From the NCBI GenBank assembly GCA_942492025.1, contig CALODJ010000012.1:62001-126000 (forward strand): 64,000 nt of DNA. The letters are read 5' to 3'. Below the pieces are notes generated by a model that searched no databases, was not told the DNA's origin, and was given only the letters and a program-made list of their open reading frames with translations. Made by a program: the position numbers and the translations under genes. Below, in pieces: positions 44,910 through 53,031 of the stretch (position 1 is the stretch's first letter; every line of letters starts with the position of its first letter). This DNA is from JABDQW01 sp942492025. Lineage in GTDB: Bacteria > Pseudomonadota > Gammaproteobacteria > SZUA-229.

Positions 44910-44979
44910 ATCATTCATTGATTGTCCGGTGTTTAATGTACACTTACACAATTGATAATTATTCAATGAAAGGTTACCT

Positions 44980-45207
44980 ATGTGTCTGGGCATACCCATG
45001 AAGATCAAATCCATCGAAGGCTACAATGCACGTTGTGAAGCCAAGGGAGTAGAGCGTGATGTGAGCCTGTTCATGATGCAGGAAGAGCCGTTGCAAATAG
45101 ATGATTTCGTTGTTGTTCATGTCGGATATGCGATTCAGAAAATCACAGCGGAAGAAGCGCAGACCGCGTGGGAGTTTTATGACCAGATGCTGGAAGCCGG
45201 GGTCTGA
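44980..45207 (+). CDS. hypC: Hydrogenase maturation chaperone HypC
   Basis: Small chaperone of 75 residues that holds the Fe(CN)2CO unit and delivers it to the large subunit. The N-terminus MCLGIPMKI, with the essential Cys2, and DFVVVHVGYAIQKI are typical. First gene of the divergent hypCABDFE group, with an AGGTTACC-type site upstream and hypA only one base after its stop. Confidence 0.94.
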   Translation: MCLGIPMKIKSIEGYNARCEAKGVERDVSLFMMQEEPLQIDDFVVVHVGYAIQKITAEEAQTAWEFYDQMLEAGV

Positions 45208-45208
45208 C

Positions 45209-45607
45209 ATGCACGAGCTCGCTATTTGTCAGGCGTTGATTACCCAGGTCGAAAGCATTGCAGCTGAGCGTCAGGCGGGCAGAGCCGTTTCAATCATCAT
45301 TGGCATGGGCCCGTTATCAGGGGTGGAGGCGCAGTTGCTGGAGCACGCGTATCCTGTTGCCAGTGCTGGCACGCTGGCCGAAGGCGCAGATCTGATAATC
45401 GAGAAGCTGCCGGTGCGTGTCAAATGCACACAATGTGACAAAGAATCAGACACCTTGCCCAATAAGCTGGTGTGTAAACACTGCGGTGACTGGCGAACGA
45501 CCTTGGTCAGTGGTGATGAGCTGATCTTGATGAGTGTGGAGCTCGAAACGCGTCCGCAGCAGGCAATGCCAGCAGCGGAGTTCGGGCCTGAATTTACAGT
45601 ACATTGA
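45209..45607 (+). CDS. hypA: Hydrogenase nickel incorporation protein HypA
   Basis: Nickel chaperone of 132 residues. The frame runs upstream inside hypC, but ATG 45209, one base after the hypC stop, gives the standard start MHELAICQALITQVE; the MHE motif is the nickel ligand. The zinc site is formed by CTQC (in VKCTQCDKESDTL) and CKHC (in VCKHCGDWRTTLVSG). It works with HypB and HypE-HypF products in insertion of nickel. Confidence 0.94.
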   Translation: MHELAICQALITQVESIAAERQAGRAVSIIIGMGPLSGVEAQLLEHAYPVASAGTLAEGADLIIEKLPVRVKCTQCDKESDTLPNKLVCKHCGDWRTTLVSGDELILMSVELETRPQQAMPAAEFGPEFTVH

Positions 45608-45696
45608 GTTGTTGATAATCAATGGCTGAACACCATATGATTATTTGAACGCGCGCAAGTCGCGATCGCAATCATGATTGCTTTGGAGAATGAAAC

Positions 45697-46569
45697 ATGT
45701 GTGATACCTGCGGTTGCAACATAACGCACGGTAACGAAAGCTTGATCAGGCCGGGTGGTAAGCTGGCCAAAACTGAAAGCGGTAGGGAAGCGGTCACAGT
45801 TCTGCACAGCTTGCTGGATGAAAACGATCATACCGCAAGGCATAACCGTACGCATTTTGACGGCCACAAAGTGCTCGCTATCAACCTGATGTCTTCACCC
45901 GGTGCCGGTAAAACGGCCTTGCTGGAAGCGACCATTAGAGCGTTACACACGGACACGGACAGAAAATTGTCCATGGCCGTGATTGAGGGCGACCTTGAAA
46001 CGGAAAACGATGCCGAGCGCATACGCAAACTCGGTATAGAGGCGATCCAGATCGCGACGGGCAGTGCCTGCCACCTCGATGCGCATATGGTTCACCAGGC
46101 CTTACACCACCTGGATCTCGATGATATCGATGTCGTTTTCATCGAGAATGTGGGTAACCTTGTCTGTCCAGCCAGCTTCGACCTGGGGCAGCATCTCAAT
46201 GTCACTTTACTTTCGGTGCCTGAAGGCGATGACAAGCCGGCAAAGTATCCGGTGATGTTCCGAAGTGCTGATCTGGTCCTGATCAGCAAAAGCGATTTGC
46301 TGCCTGTTCTGGATGATTTCAAACCAGAAAAAGCCAAACAGTATTTGCACGATATCGCCAGTGATGCCCCGGTGATTGAGTTGTCCGCCAAAAGCGGTTC
46401 CGGTATGCAGCGATGGTTCGAGTGGTTGGACGCTGAAATCGACAGGCAAAAGACACAACTGGCCGCTCACCCGACCGATGCCAGTCATGCGCACAAGCAT
46501 CAGCACAAGCATCAGCACAAGCATCAGCACGAACATCAGCATTCGCACAAGGTCGAAAAGAACCTGTAA
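45697..46569 (+). CDS. hypB: Nickel-inserting GTPase HypB with a C-terminal His-rich tail
   Basis: GTPase of 290 residues. It opens with the high-affinity metal site MCDTCGCNITHG (CxxCGC), then the G1 loop LMSSPGAGKTALLEATI and VIEGDLETENDAERI, IENVGNLVCPASFDLG and LISKSDLLPVLDDF. The last 27 residues are mostly His, Lys and Gln (HKHQHKHQHKHQHEHQHSH), encoded by 12-base direct repeats (46492-46551). Many HypBs store nickel in a His-rich stretch near the N-terminus; here it is at the C-terminus. The stop TAA shares a base with the ATG of hypD. Confidence 0.95.
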   Translation: MCDTCGCNITHGNESLIRPGGKLAKTESGREAVTVLHSLLDENDHTARHNRTHFDGHKVLAINLMSSPGAGKTALLEATIRALHTDTDRKLSMAVIEGDLETENDAERIRKLGIEAIQIATGSACHLDAHMVHQALHHLDLDDIDVVFIENVGNLVCPASFDLGQHLNVTLLSVPEGDDKPAKYPVMFRSADLVLISKSDLLPVLDDFKPEKAKQYLHDIASDAPVIELSAKSGSGMQRWFEWLDAEIDRQKTQLAAHPTDASHAHKHQHKHQHKHQHEHQHSHKVEKNL

Positions 46570-47693
46570 TGACCACAACGGCCGCCGAATGGCTTGATCG
46601 AATCCGCGCTCTGCCGGCCAGGGATCGCGTGAAGATCATGAACGTATGTGGTGGTCACGAACGTTCCATCACCATGGCCGGCTTGCGTAAGGTACTGCCC
46701 GATTACGTCGAACTTGTACCCGGACCCGGCTGCCCGGTGTGTATATGTCCGGAAGAAGATGTCTTCGAAGCGATTCAGCTCGCACTCAACGAAGATATTA
46801 TTCTTGTGGCTTTTGGTGACATGCTGCGCGTGCCGGTGAATGTCAAAAAAACGCGGGCGCGCACGATGGAGCAGGCGAAAGCGCAGGGAGCCGATATTCG
46901 CCCGATTGCCTCGCCGACGGAAGCTGTCAGCATAGCAGTGGCAAACCCTGACAAGCCGGTTGTCTTCTTTGCGGCAGGCTTTGAAACCACAACAGCACCG
47001 GTTGCGGCCATGCTGGTCGAGGGCGTACCAACGAATCTTTCAGTGCTGTTGTCCGGACGATTGACCTGGCCAGCGATTGCGATGCTGTTGGAATCCGGAA
47101 CCCCTGGTTTCGATGCACTGGTCGCGCCTGGCCATGTCGCCACGATCATGGGGCCGGAAGAGTGGGAGTTCGTCGTTAGTCGGCACAACATACCAGCAGC
47201 CGTTGCCGGTTTTAATACAGAAAGTTTGCTGGCAGCGATGTATTCGACCCTGCGTCAGTTACATGAAGGTCGATATTTTCTCGATAACTGTTACCCGCAA
47301 CTGGTTCGTAATGGCGGTAATACATCCGCACAGGCGCACCTGCGCAAAGCGATGAACGTGGTTGATGCCAAATGGCGCGGTGTCGGCATTATACCGGCAT
47401 CCGGCTTTGCCGTGGATGAAGCCTGCAGCCCGCATGATGCGCGCAAGTTGTTTCCCTCGTACGCCGAAGAAGCACGCAAACGGGCGGGTGAGATGCCACC
47501 GGGATGTGATTGCGCACAGGTCGTTTTGGGCAAGATTTACCCGAACGAGTGCAGGTTGTTTGGCGTTGCCTGTAAGCCCCGCAATCCGATAGGTCCCTGC
47601 ATGGTCTCTGACGAGGGTGCTTGCCGCATCTGGTGGTCGAGCGGTCTGCGAGAACCTGCATCGTCGAAAACGCAAGAAAGTGCGCTCGTCTAA
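46569..47693 (+). CDS. hypD: Hydrogenase maturation protein HypD
   Basis: Iron-sulfur protein of 374 residues that with HypC carries the Fe(CN)2CO unit. Signature pieces: IMNVCGGHERSITMAGLRKVLP, GPGCPVCICPEEDVF, GFETTTAPVAAMLV and the C-terminal cluster-binding region with NECRLFGVACKPRNPIGPC and MVSDEGACRIW. The start codon ATG overlaps the hypB stop (TAATG). It ends 34 bases before a family-3/family-1 repeat that leads into hypF. Confidence 0.95.
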   Translation: MTTTAAEWLDRIRALPARDRVKIMNVCGGHERSITMAGLRKVLPDYVELVPGPGCPVCICPEEDVFEAIQLALNEDIILVAFGDMLRVPVNVKKTRARTMEQAKAQGADIRPIASPTEAVSIAVANPDKPVVFFAAGFETTTAPVAAMLVEGVPTNLSVLLSGRLTWPAIAMLLESGTPGFDALVAPGHVATIMGPEEWEFVVSRHNIPAAVAGFNTESLLAAMYSTLRQLHEGRYFLDNCYPQLVRNGGNTSAQAHLRKAMNVVDAKWRGVGIIPASGFAVDEACSPHDARKLFPSYAEEARKRAGEMPPGCDCAQVVLGKIYPNECRLFGVACKPRNPIGPCMVSDEGACRIWWSSGLREPASSKTQESALV

Positions 47694-47727
47694 TCCAAAA
47701 GCGAATCGATTCAGTTGCATGAAATCG

Positions 47728-47891
47728 TAGGGTGCGCCGTGCGCACCAAAACCGGCCAGACTACAGCGAATTCGCAGTGCGCACGGCGCACGCTACAGTC
47801 GCTTCGCTCAAGCAACGGCTACGCTTTTCGAACCAGAGCGGTGCCTACTTCTGCTCCTGGTGCCGGGGTCTTGGTGATAAATGCAGGCTAG
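47728..47891. repeat. Partial family-1 element with family-3 pair, running into hypF
   Basis: A family-3 pair (47728-47796) is followed by GGCTACGCTTTTCGAACCAGAGCGG and CTCCTGGTGCCGGGGTCTTGGTGATAAATGCAGGCTAG, the right half of the reverse form of the element at 30316-30630. The right end includes the ATG of hypF (47881) and its codons 2-4. The left end is missing, so the element is truncated. Confidence 0.75.
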
Positions 47892-50130
47892 GCATATCAT
47901 CCTTTCTGGAAAGGTGCAGGGCGTTGGCTTTCGGCCGTTCATATTTCGTATCGCGATGCAGCATCACTTAAAGGGCTGGGTTAGAAACCGTGTTGGCCTG
48001 GTTGAGATTCACGTCCAGGGTCGAGCACGGGGCCTGAGCGCGTTTATCAGCGATATTTTTTCGCAGGCACCACCACTGGCCCGGCCTGTGCTGCAATCAG
48101 ATGACCCTGTCGCGCCGGATAGCTTCGATACCTTCAGTATTCTGCAAAGCCTTGATCAGGGGGAGGCAAACATCAGTGTGCCGACCGATCTGTTTACCTG
48201 CGATGAATGCCTCAGGGAGTTGAATACACCCTCCGATCGCCGTTACCGCTACCCGTTCATCAACTGCACCCAGTGTGGGCCTCGATACACGCTGATTCGT
48301 AGCCTGCCTTATGACCGGGCCAGCACCACGATGTCCGGCTTCGCGCTGTGCGCGCGCTGTCGCAGTGAATATGAAGATCCTGCCAATCGCCGTTTTCATG
48401 CAGAGCCTGTCGCCTGTGCTGACTGCGGGCCTCAACTGCAATACAGCACGCTTCAGGGTACATGCATTTCAGGCAATGAAGCCGCGTTATCAGCGACTAT
48501 CGATGCGCTGACCGACGGCAAGGTCATTGCCGTGAAAGGTATCGGCGGTTACCATTTGATGTGTGATGCGAACAACGATAATGCCGTCAAGAAATTAAGA
48601 ACGACCAAGCCGCGCCCGGACAAACCACTCGCACTGCTGTTCCCCGCCCCGCAAGAACAGCCCTTTGAGATGCTCGCATCGGTCGCCGAATTATCCGTAT
48701 CCGACAAGGCATTTCTGTTGCATCCGGCCAGACCCATTCTGCTGCTGCGAAAGAAAACGGCATCAGATTTGTCACACAGTATTGCGCCAGGTTTGGCCGA
48801 GATCGGTGTGATGCTGCCTTACAGCCCATTGCATCATTTGTTACTCAATGATTTTGCCGGACCACTGGTGGCGACATCAGCCAATATCAGTGGCGAACCG
48901 GTGCTGACTGAAAATGCCGATGTCGATAAACGGCTCGCTCACGTGGCCGAGGCAGTACTGCACCATGATCGGCCGATCGAACGTCCCGCCGATGATCCGG
49001 TGTTCAGAACCATTGCCGGACGGCCACGGCCGATACGACTGGGACGTGGCTTCGCACCGGTTGAATTTGAACTGCCTTTCAAGCTGGATGTGCCGACACT
49101 CGCCGTTGGTGCGCACATGAAAAATGCGGTTACTCTGGCATGGAATAATCGTGCCATCGTGTCGCCCCATATCGGCGAAATGGATTCGGCGCGCAGTCTT
49201 GCGGTGTTTGAAAAAACCGTCGAGGACTTGCAGCGCTTGTACAGTGTCAAGGTCGAACGCCTTGTGTGCGATGCCCATCCCGGTTACACCACAACACGCT
49301 GGGCAAAAAGACAGGGTCTTCCGGTCTCGAACGTTTTTCATCATCACGCCCATGCGTCTTCGGCCTGTTACGAAGGCTCCGATAGCGATATTGATCAGCC
49401 AGTGCTGGTATTCACCTGGGACGGTGTCGGCTTGGGTACCGATGGCAGCCTGTGGGGCGGTGAGACATTGCTGGGTTTGCCGGGACAGTGGCAGCGTGTT
49501 GCCTCGATGCACCCGTTCTTCTTGCCGGGGGGTGACAAGGCAGGCCGTGAGCCGTGGCGCAGTGCCGCAGCTTTATGCTGGGGAACGGGATATGATTACG
49601 CTGCACCTGTCGATAATCATTCACTGCTATTCGAATCATGGCGACGGCGAATCAACGCGCCTCAAACGACAGCTGTTGGGCGTCTGTTCGACGCGGCCGC
49701 TGCGCTGACAGGCGTTTGTGACCTGGCGAGTTTTGAAGGTCAGGGTCCGATGCAGTTCGAAGCGATCAGTGATAGGCTCGAAAATTACGTAGATTTAACA
49801 TTAGAAAACAAAGATAAGCTATTGATAACAAATTGGGAGTCGTTGGTGCCTGCGATGCTAGATTCCACTTTAACTGTGAGCGAGCGCGCTGCTCTGTTTC
49901 ATGCGTCACTGGCGCAAGCGCTGCTTAAGCAGGCGAGGACCATCAGAGACGATTGTGGTGTGAATACCGTCCGCTTGTCCGGCGGTGTGTTCCAGAATCG
50001 CGTGCTGACCGAATATGCACTGGCTTTGTTGTCCGAGCATGGCTTCGACGCCCATTTGCCGGAATTGATACCCGTCAATGACGCCGGCATCAGTTTCGGG
50101 CAGATTATGGAATATGGATATAAGAGATAA
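47881..50130 (+). CDS. hypF: Carbamoyltransferase HypF
   Basis: Makes the cyanide ligands of the NiFe site from carbamoyl phosphate. The 749 residues hold an acylphosphatase domain (IILSGKVQGVGFRPFIFRIA), two zinc fingers (CDEC/CTQC and CARC/CADC), a YrdC domain (GKVIAVKGIGGYHLMCDANN, HHLLLNDFAGPLVATSANI) and a Kae1-like carbamoyltransferase domain (FTWDGVGLGTDGSLWGGETL, RLSGGVFQNRVLTEYAL). ATG 47881 lies in the end of the family-1 repeat; the encoded N-terminus MQARHIILSGKVQ is of normal length for the family. Confidence 0.95.
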   Translation: MQARHIILSGKVQGVGFRPFIFRIAMQHHLKGWVRNRVGLVEIHVQGRARGLSAFISDIFSQAPPLARPVLQSDDPVAPDSFDTFSILQSLDQGEANISVPTDLFTCDECLRELNTPSDRRYRYPFINCTQCGPRYTLIRSLPYDRASTTMSGFALCARCRSEYEDPANRRFHAEPVACADCGPQLQYSTLQGTCISGNEAALSATIDALTDGKVIAVKGIGGYHLMCDANNDNAVKKLRTTKPRPDKPLALLFPAPQEQPFEMLASVAELSVSDKAFLLHPARPILLLRKKTASDLSHSIAPGLAEIGVMLPYSPLHHLLLNDFAGPLVATSANISGEPVLTENADVDKRLAHVAEAVLHHDRPIERPADDPVFRTIAGRPRPIRLGRGFAPVEFELPFKLDVPTLAVGAHMKNAVTLAWNNRAIVSPHIGEMDSARSLAVFEKTVEDLQRLYSVKVERLVCDAHPGYTTTRWAKRQGLPVSNVFHHHAHASSACYEGSDSDIDQPVLVFTWDGVGLGTDGSLWGGETLLGLPGQWQRVASMHPFFLPGGDKAGREPWRSAAALCWGTGYDYAAPVDNHSLLFESWRRRINAPQTTAVGRLFDAAAALTGVCDLASFEGQGPMQFEAISDRLENYVDLTLENKDKLLITNWESLVPAMLDSTLTVSERAALFHASLAQALLKQARTIRDDCGVNTVRLSGGVFQNRVLTEYALALLSEHGFDAHLPELIPVNDAGISFGQIMEYGYKR

Positions 50131-50137
50131 ATAATGA

Positions 50138-50226
50138 ACCGCAGAGGCGCAAAGGCGCTGAGTTTTCATTTTAGCTTTGCTTGCAGTAAAGATGACTTAG
50201 AAAATTATTCTCCGCGTCTCTGCGGT
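50138..50226. repeat. Inverted repeat between hypF and hypE
   Basis: ACCGCAGAGGCGC (50138-50150) with GCGTCTCTGCGGT (50214-50226), 12 of 13 paired, separated by 63 bases of A/T-rich DNA. It starts soon after the hypF stop and ends 27 bases before hypE. A related pair occurs at 30677-30731. Confidence 0.65.
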
Positions 50227-50253
50227 AGCTACATACTGAGCAGGTAGGTAACG

Positions 50254-51255
50254 ATGCAAGACACTCACATCTCGCTGGCGCACGGTAATGGCGGCCGGTA
50301 CATGCGCGAATTGATCGATGAGATTTTTGCGCACCATCTTGCCAACCCCGATCTGGATGTGACCGCAGATGCGGTGCCGATTGATATCAATGGTGGCCAG
50401 GTCTTATTCACCACGGATGGTTTCACCGTGCAGCCCTTGGAGTTTCCCGGTGGTAACATCGGCTCGCTGGCTGTTCATGGTACCGTCAATGATCTCGCGG
50501 TTGCCGGTGCGATCCCCAAATACCTGAGTTTGAACGCGTTCATCGAGGAGGGCCTGGAAATTGAACTGCTGAGCCGCATCATTAAGTCACTGGCTGAAAC
50601 CGCGGCAGAGATCGGGGTCAAAGTGGTCGCCGGCGATACCAAGGTATTGCGCCGCGGTGAGGGTGGTGGTCTGTATCTGGCGACGACCGGTGTTGGAATT
50701 CGTAGCGGGCACAAACTGGCAATGAGCAACATCCAGCACGGTGATTCGATTCTCGTCAGCGGTCCGGTCGGTGATCATGGTATCGCGGTGATGCTGGCGC
50801 GTGAACAGTTCGGACTTCGCGGCGATATCCAATCAGACGCAGCCAGCGTGTTGAATTTGACGACCCATGCTTTACGACACCCGGGCTTACGTTTCATGCG
50901 CGATCCCACACGTGGTGGCCTGGCGACGGTATGCTCTGAAATACACAGAACCTGTGCCATCGGCGTGCGCCTGAAACAGACCGAACTACCGATACGCGAT
51001 CCGGTGCAGTCGGTCTGCGACATGCTCGGTTATGATCCCCTGTATCTGGCTTGCGAGGGACGGGTCGTCGCAGTGATTGACCCGGCCGAGGCGGATGACC
51101 TGCTCACTGACTGGCAGGCTCTGGCCGAAGGCAAAGCGGCCCGATTGATCGGCACGGTAGATGCCGCTTGTCAGCACGTTGTGCTCGAAACCGAAATTGG
51201 CGGCGAGCGCATCCTGGAAGAACTGGAAGATGATCCGTTACCGCGAATCTGCTAG
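50254..51255 (+). CDS. hypE: Hydrogenase maturation protein HypE
   Basis: ATP-dependent dehydratase of 333 residues that turns carbamoyl bound to its C-terminal cysteine into the cyano group. It belongs to the PurM fold, with ISLAHGNGGRYMRELI, DAVPIDINGGQVLFTTDGFTVQP, VAGDTKVLRRGEGGGLYLAT and DPTRGGLATVCSEI. The C-terminus DPLPRIC has the acceptor Cys as the last residue. It is separated from hypF by the inverted repeat. Confidence 0.96.
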   Translation: MQDTHISLAHGNGGRYMRELIDEIFAHHLANPDLDVTADAVPIDINGGQVLFTTDGFTVQPLEFPGGNIGSLAVHGTVNDLAVAGAIPKYLSLNAFIEEGLEIELLSRIIKSLAETAAEIGVKVVAGDTKVLRRGEGGGLYLATTGVGIRSGHKLAMSNIQHGDSILVSGPVGDHGIAVMLAREQFGLRGDIQSDAASVLNLTTHALRHPGLRFMRDPTRGGLATVCSEIHRTCAIGVRLKQTELPIRDPVQSVCDMLGYDPLYLACEGRVVAVIDPAEADDLLTDWQALAEGKAARLIGTVDAACQHVVLETEIGGERILEELEDDPLPRIC

Positions 51256-51306
51256 CATGCCCGCTCGGCCATCTGCAAGGACCGTCCGCTCTAGGAAGCA
51301 CTTCGA

Positions 51307-52752
51307 ATGAGTATGTTGCCTTATCGTAATCGATTGTATTTGTTGTTGCCATTGCTGTTGTTGCCTGCCTTGGCATTCGCTGAAGCTGAAGAGGCAAACG
51401 TTCACGTGGGTCACTCGGATCCGATCGCTCCGGTTATACTGGGCGTCACTGGTATTCTGTTCTTCGCCCTGATCGGACGCTTCACGGCGCGCAAGCTCGG
51501 CCTTCCGTCTGTTCTTGGCGAGCTGACGATGGGCATCCTTCTCGGTAATCTCGCCTACTTTTTTCAGTATGACCTGATCATGGTATTGCGTGAAGGACCG
51601 GCCATGTTCGATACCATGTCCCACCTGCTCAGAGGCGAAACCCTTGAAATATCCTGCCTCAAGGCTGTCGGATGTGAGTGTGCCGTGGACATCCTGGATA
51701 TCTTGCGCGGGCCGCACGGTAATGAGATTATGCAGGTCGCCCACACGGTTGACGTGTTCTCACGCTATGGCGTGATCTTCCTGCTGTTTCTGGTCGGTCT
51801 CGAAACCAGCATTGATGAGATGATGAAGGTGGGCCCGGATTCCAGCCGAGTCGCCATCATCGGCGTGCTGTTACCGTTTCTGCTTGGTATATTGGCCTCG
51901 ACATTGCTGATCGAGGATGTCGAGCTGCACACCAGTTTGTTCCTCGGGGCCACGCTAGCAGCCACCAGTGTGGGTATCACCGCCATGGTTCTGCAGGAAC
52001 TGAAAATGCAGCAGACGGATATGGCGCGCATCATTCTCGGCGCCGCCGTGTTCGACGATGTGCTGGGTTTGTTGATGCTGGCAATCGTCAGCGGTATTGT
52101 CGTTACCGGCAGTATCGATATGCTGCATATCGGAAAAATAATTGTTCTGGCTGTTGTGTTTCTGGCTGCGGCCATTGTGCTCGGGCCTTTTGTGATTCGC
52201 CGGGTCGTCAGACTGTTCCGTCGTATGGATCTGATCGAGGCAAAGATGTTCGCCTCCTATCTGTTTGTGATGGTGCTGGCGTGGATGGCGAATCTGTCCG
52301 GACTGGCAACCATTATCGGCGCCTTTACAGCCGGACTGATCTTGCAGGATGCGTATTTCGAGCGTTGGAACAAAGGCGTCAAGTGCCCCATCACGATCAA
52401 GGATTTGATCATGCCCCTGGAGGTTATCATGGTGCCGATATTCTTCGTACTGATGGGTATCCAGGTCAAACTCGAGGCATTCATGCAGCCGGAGATTATG
52501 TTGCTGGCCGGGGGGCTGCTGGTGGCAGCGATCATCGGCAAGATTCTTGCCGGTTATGGCGCTTTTACAAAAGGCCGCCTGGCGATTGGTATCGGTATGA
52601 TGCCGCGAGGTGAAGTCGGGCTCATTTTTGCCGCGATGGGCAGTAGTCTGGGCGTGATCGATGATGCTCTGTTCTCAGCGGTGGTATTGATGGTCATTGT
52701 TACGACCTTGATGTCACCACCCTTGTTCAAGTGGGCCGTCAAACGCGCCTGA
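51307..52752 (+). CDS. Cation/proton antiporter (CPA2 type)
   Basis: A 481-residue membrane transporter with a signal-like N-terminal segment (LYLLLPLLLLPALAFAEAEE), then about 12 transmembrane helices of the Na+/H+ exchanger type: VLGELTMGILLGNLAYFFQY, FLLFLVGLETSIDEM, GATLAATSVGITAMVL and AAVFDDVLGLLML, with the Asp-Asp typical of these exchangers, and MIPRGEVGLI-like IGIGMMPRGEVGLIFAAMG. A loop after the first membrane part has Cys in ISCLKAVGCECAVDILD. It follows hypE by 51 bases and may keep pH or sodium balance for the hydrogenase pathway. Confidence 0.88.
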   Translation: MSMLPYRNRLYLLLPLLLLPALAFAEAEEANVHVGHSDPIAPVILGVTGILFFALIGRFTARKLGLPSVLGELTMGILLGNLAYFFQYDLIMVLREGPAMFDTMSHLLRGETLEISCLKAVGCECAVDILDILRGPHGNEIMQVAHTVDVFSRYGVIFLLFLVGLETSIDEMMKVGPDSSRVAIIGVLLPFLLGILASTLLIEDVELHTSLFLGATLAATSVGITAMVLQELKMQQTDMARIILGAAVFDDVLGLLMLAIVSGIVVTGSIDMLHIGKIIVLAVVFLAAAIVLGPFVIRRVVRLFRRMDLIEAKMFASYLFVMVLAWMANLSGLATIIGAFTAGLILQDAYFERWNKGVKCPITIKDLIMPLEVIMVPIFFVLMGIQVKLEAFMQPEIMLLAGGLLVAAIIGKILAGYGAFTKGRLAIGIGMMPRGEVGLIFAAMGSSLGVIDDALFSAVVLMVIVTTLMSPPLFKWAVKRA

Positions 52753-52787
52753 TCCGCATCTCCCTTTTGGTGAGAAATGCGGGCTAA
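52753..52787. repeat. Minimal family-1 hairpin after the antiporter gene
   Basis: TCCGCATCTCCC next to GGTGAGAAATGCGGGCTAA, both family-1 ends with almost no interior, starting directly after the TGA stop of the antiporter gene. It could end transcription as a hairpin. It is the shortest copy in the window. Confidence 0.6.
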
Positions 52788-52920
52788 GGATTTGAGACAT
52801 TGCGAGTCGCGAAAGCGACGTGGCAAACCCTGCTGATTCACTGCTCCATATAGGTCCAGAAGAATCGTCTATACGTCATCTAATACAGTGGTACTATGCG
52901 GCTTTGCACATGGAATTAAA

Positions 52921-52980
52921 TAATAAAAAGCTGCCTGGGACAGTGGCAACGATAAAGAGTGGATATGATACTTGACCCCT
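52921..52980 (+). repeat. 3' remnant of the transposase family, upstream of sucA
   Basis: This stretch matches 57721-57780 (about 50 of 60 bases), which is the end of a degenerate Y1-type transposase gene. The frame reads KSGYDT then stop, followed by CTTGACCCCTAT. Only the 3' tail is kept here. Confidence 0.6.
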
Positions 52981-53031
52981 ATGTGACCCGAATGAGCAAG
53001 TTGCAGGTTACTTTTCTATTTTGGTGAAGTT

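Noticed and set aside
46492..46551. Twelve-base repeats as a non-coding minisatellite
   Set aside because: They lie in frame at the end of hypB and encode a His-rich tail of a kind known in HypB proteins.
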